This document shows positions 6,966 through 7,801 of a stretch of 7,801 nucleotides of DNA, piece by piece (the stretch's first letter is position 1; each line of letters opens with the position of its first letter). This stretch comes from Sedimenticola_A endophacoides (lineage in GTDB: Bacteria > Pseudomonadota > Gammaproteobacteria > Chromatiales > Chromatiaceae): positions 1-7,801 of the forward strand of contig PQCO01000303.1 in assembly GCA_003062345.1 (NCBI GenBank). The letters are read 5' to 3'. The position numbers were made by a program, and so were the translations under genes. Below the pieces are notes generated by a model that was given only the letters and a program-made list of their open reading frames with translations, was not told the origin of the DNA and did no database searches.

Positions 6966-7283
6966 ATGGAAATCAAGTCACCCCTGCACAACCTCCGCCC
7001 CCTCGCCACCCTGGATAGCGCCTCCAGCAACCGACGGATAGCCGAGCCCGATGGGGCGGGCAACGCCACCCCCCACCCCCTGGATCTGAAAAAACGCACC
7101 TTCGTGGTCCGCTCCAGCCAGGACCGCCGGCGTGAAGAGCGCCGCACCCGGCAGATTGACGTGATGCCCTGCACCCGCAGCGGCCAGGACCGGCGCCGGA
7201 CCATCCGCCGCAAGGAGGAGCGGGAGCGGCTGCACCGCCAGCAGGTCGGAGTCAGGCCACGGGGAATCTCCATCAAGGTGTGA
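6966..7283 (+). CDS. Small arginine-rich protein with a duplicated R-S-x-Q-D-R-R-R motif, function unknown
   Basis: I do not recognise a named family. The 105-residue product is strongly basic, without a signal peptide or membrane segment. Two copies of R-S-x-Q-D-R-R-R-x-x-R-R lie at residues 49-60 and 71-82, 22 residues apart, and are followed by a charged helix-like run RRKEERERLHRQQ (81-93). The first 40 residues are low in structure-forming content. Third codon positions are strongly G/C, like the ATPase genes, and this makes it a credible native gene rather than a chance frame. The ribosome binding site is weak (AGG 11 bases upstream). It lies 105 nt after subunit D. Binding to nucleic acid or an acidic partner is possible from the charge, but I assign no function. 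A link to the ATPase is only positional. Confidence 0.7.
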   Translation: MEIKSPLHNLRPLATLDSASSNRRIAEPDGAGNATPHPLDLKKRTFVVRSSQDRRREERRTRQIDVMPCTRSGQDRRRTIRRKEERERLHRQQVGVRPRGISIKV

Positions 7284-7490
7284 ACGGCAATCCACCCCAA
7301 TCGCTCACCAGGTGAACCCCGGATTCGAGCAAGATGGCGGGTAAACCATCATGATACCAGACTCGCGGACCTTCGTCAGATAACGTGCCGTTCAGTCCAG
7401 GGCGAAATCGCCCTAAACAGAAACCACACCCAGAAACATAAAGATACTGTCTAATACTGGACAACCTCCCCACTTCGGGTAAAAAGAGCC
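7284..7490. other. Intergenic region without a convincing gene; possible minus-strand coding remnant
   Basis: I see no confident gene here. On the minus strand a frame without stops runs from the TAG at 7495-7497 down to the TGA at 7273-7275. Its second half reads like real protein (for example WYHDGLPAILLESGVHLVSD), whereas the plus strand is full of stops. It has no good start and overlaps the end of the arginine-rich gene by 11 nt, so it may be the degraded end of an old gene. A 7-bp inverted repeat AGGGCGA/TCGCCCT lies at 7399-7414, but no U-run follows on either strand, so it is not a standard terminator. Confidence 0.3.
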
Positions 7491-7801
7491 GTAACTATTC
7501 AGCTCATTTTGCCATGATTAGCCACATCAGGCTTTATCCAATTCCATGAAGTCTGGATTCTTGCCTTGAAAAAGCAATGCCAATGCTTCTGTGGCTGAGA
7601 CGCCCTGCTTACGGCAAGTTGACAGGTAGCTGCGAACTCGACAGAAGATCTTCGCTCCCTCCATGGATCGGAAGCAACCAGATATTTTTTGCTGTACCTT
7701 GGTCATGCGCAGATCATTCTCACCTTGGTTGTTGGTGAAGGGGATGTTCTCCACATCCATGAAGCGCAGGACATCTTGCTCGAAGTCTCGCAACCTCTCC
7801 A
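7491..7801 (-). mobile_element. IS66-family insertion sequence, one end, running off the right edge
   Basis: The segment contains the 3' end of an IS66-type transposase gene and is clearly lower in GC: I counted 25/60 and 30/60 G+C in two lines here against 41/60 in a line of subunit A. The likely outer end is GTAACTATTCAGC starting at 7491. IS66 elements generally end in GTAA and make 8-bp target duplications, so 7483-7490 (AAAGAGCC) would be one copy. The other end and copy are outside the window, so the boundary is inferred. Confidence 0.65.
7527..7801 (-). CDS. tnpC: IS66-family transposase (TnpC type), C-terminal part only
   Basis: This is the C-terminal end of a DDE transposase that moves an IS66-type element. 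The frame is open through the right edge (codons E-R-L-R-D-F precede the TTG at 7793), so that TTG is not a start and the gene continues outside. Counted from there, the signature is IPFTNNQGENDLRM (17-30), where E25 is the expected third catalytic acid of the DDE triad. KVQQKISGCFRSMEGAKIFCRVRSYLSTCRKQG (32-64) follows, typical of the family. The usual motif is NNQAERDLR, so G-E-N is a mild variant that keeps the acid. The sequence ends naturally in TGA with no frameshift in the visible part. The other two catalytic acids and the accessory TnpA and TnpB genes would lie to the right. Confidence 0.93.
   Translation of the reverse strand, partial: ERLRDFEQDVLRFMDVENIPFTNNQGENDLRMTKVQQKISGCFRSMEGAKIFCRVRSYLSTCRKQGVSATEALALLFQGKNPDFMELDKA

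Noticed and set aside
6835..7041. 68-codon plus-strand frame spanning the end of subunit D and the gap
   Set aside because: It overlaps both real genes in another frame, crosses the non-coding AT-richer gap, and its translation has no recognisable or ordered sequence.
7399..7414. Inverted repeat AGGGCGA/TCGCCCT as a terminator
   Set aside because: The stem is short and no U-run follows on either strand.

Overview
The window carries most of an operon for a V/A-type (rotary, archaeal/vacuolar-type) ATPase in a GC-rich bacterium, followed by a small arginine-rich protein and the end of an IS66-family insertion sequence. The strong G/C preference at third codon positions and the compact bacterial V-type operon fit a proteobacterium. 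A gammaproteobacterium is my best guess, but this is an inference from style, not from a search.

Positions 1-6860, all on the + strand, encode in order subunits I (membrane stator a), K (c-ring proteolipid), F (rotor tip), E (peripheral stalk), A (catalytic), B (non-catalytic) and D (rotor axle). Junctions are tight: F/E overlap by 8 nt, E/A share ATGA, A/B share TGATG, and the gaps are 43 nt (I/K), 16 nt (K/F) and 23 nt (B/D). Catalytic and ion-path residues are intact: the P-loop and GER loop in A, the arginine finger and degenerate P-loop region in B, the ion-binding Glu in K, and two membrane arginines in I. No subunit C (the d-type connector between rotor and c-ring) or subunit G (partner of E) lies in the window; they may lie upstream or elsewhere.

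The main oddity is the left end. Subunit I lacks about 150-170 residues of its usual cytosolic N-terminal domain. Its reading frame is open to the window edge with no convincing start. The first roughly 120 nt use codons unlike the rest of the operon and contain a near-perfect inverted repeat (70-98). This suggests a rearrangement or insertion inside the gene rather than a normal start.

Downstream, 6861-6965 is an AT-richer gap with a possible promoter and two TGTCAC repeats. Then comes a 105-residue arginine-rich protein with two copies of an R-S-x-Q-D-R-R-R-x-x-R-R motif. Positions 7284-7490 hold no convincing gene, only a possible minus-strand coding remnant. From about 7491 to the right edge, in lower-GC DNA, lies the C-terminal end of an IS66-family transposase on the minus strand, running off the window.

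The operon products would assemble into a rotary machine: A3B3 hydrolyses or makes ATP, D and F form the axle, E is part of the outer stalk, and I and K form the ion channel and c-ring. The residues around the K glutamate lean toward H+ rather than Na+ coupling, but this is not proven. I see no evidence of a wholly new system here.
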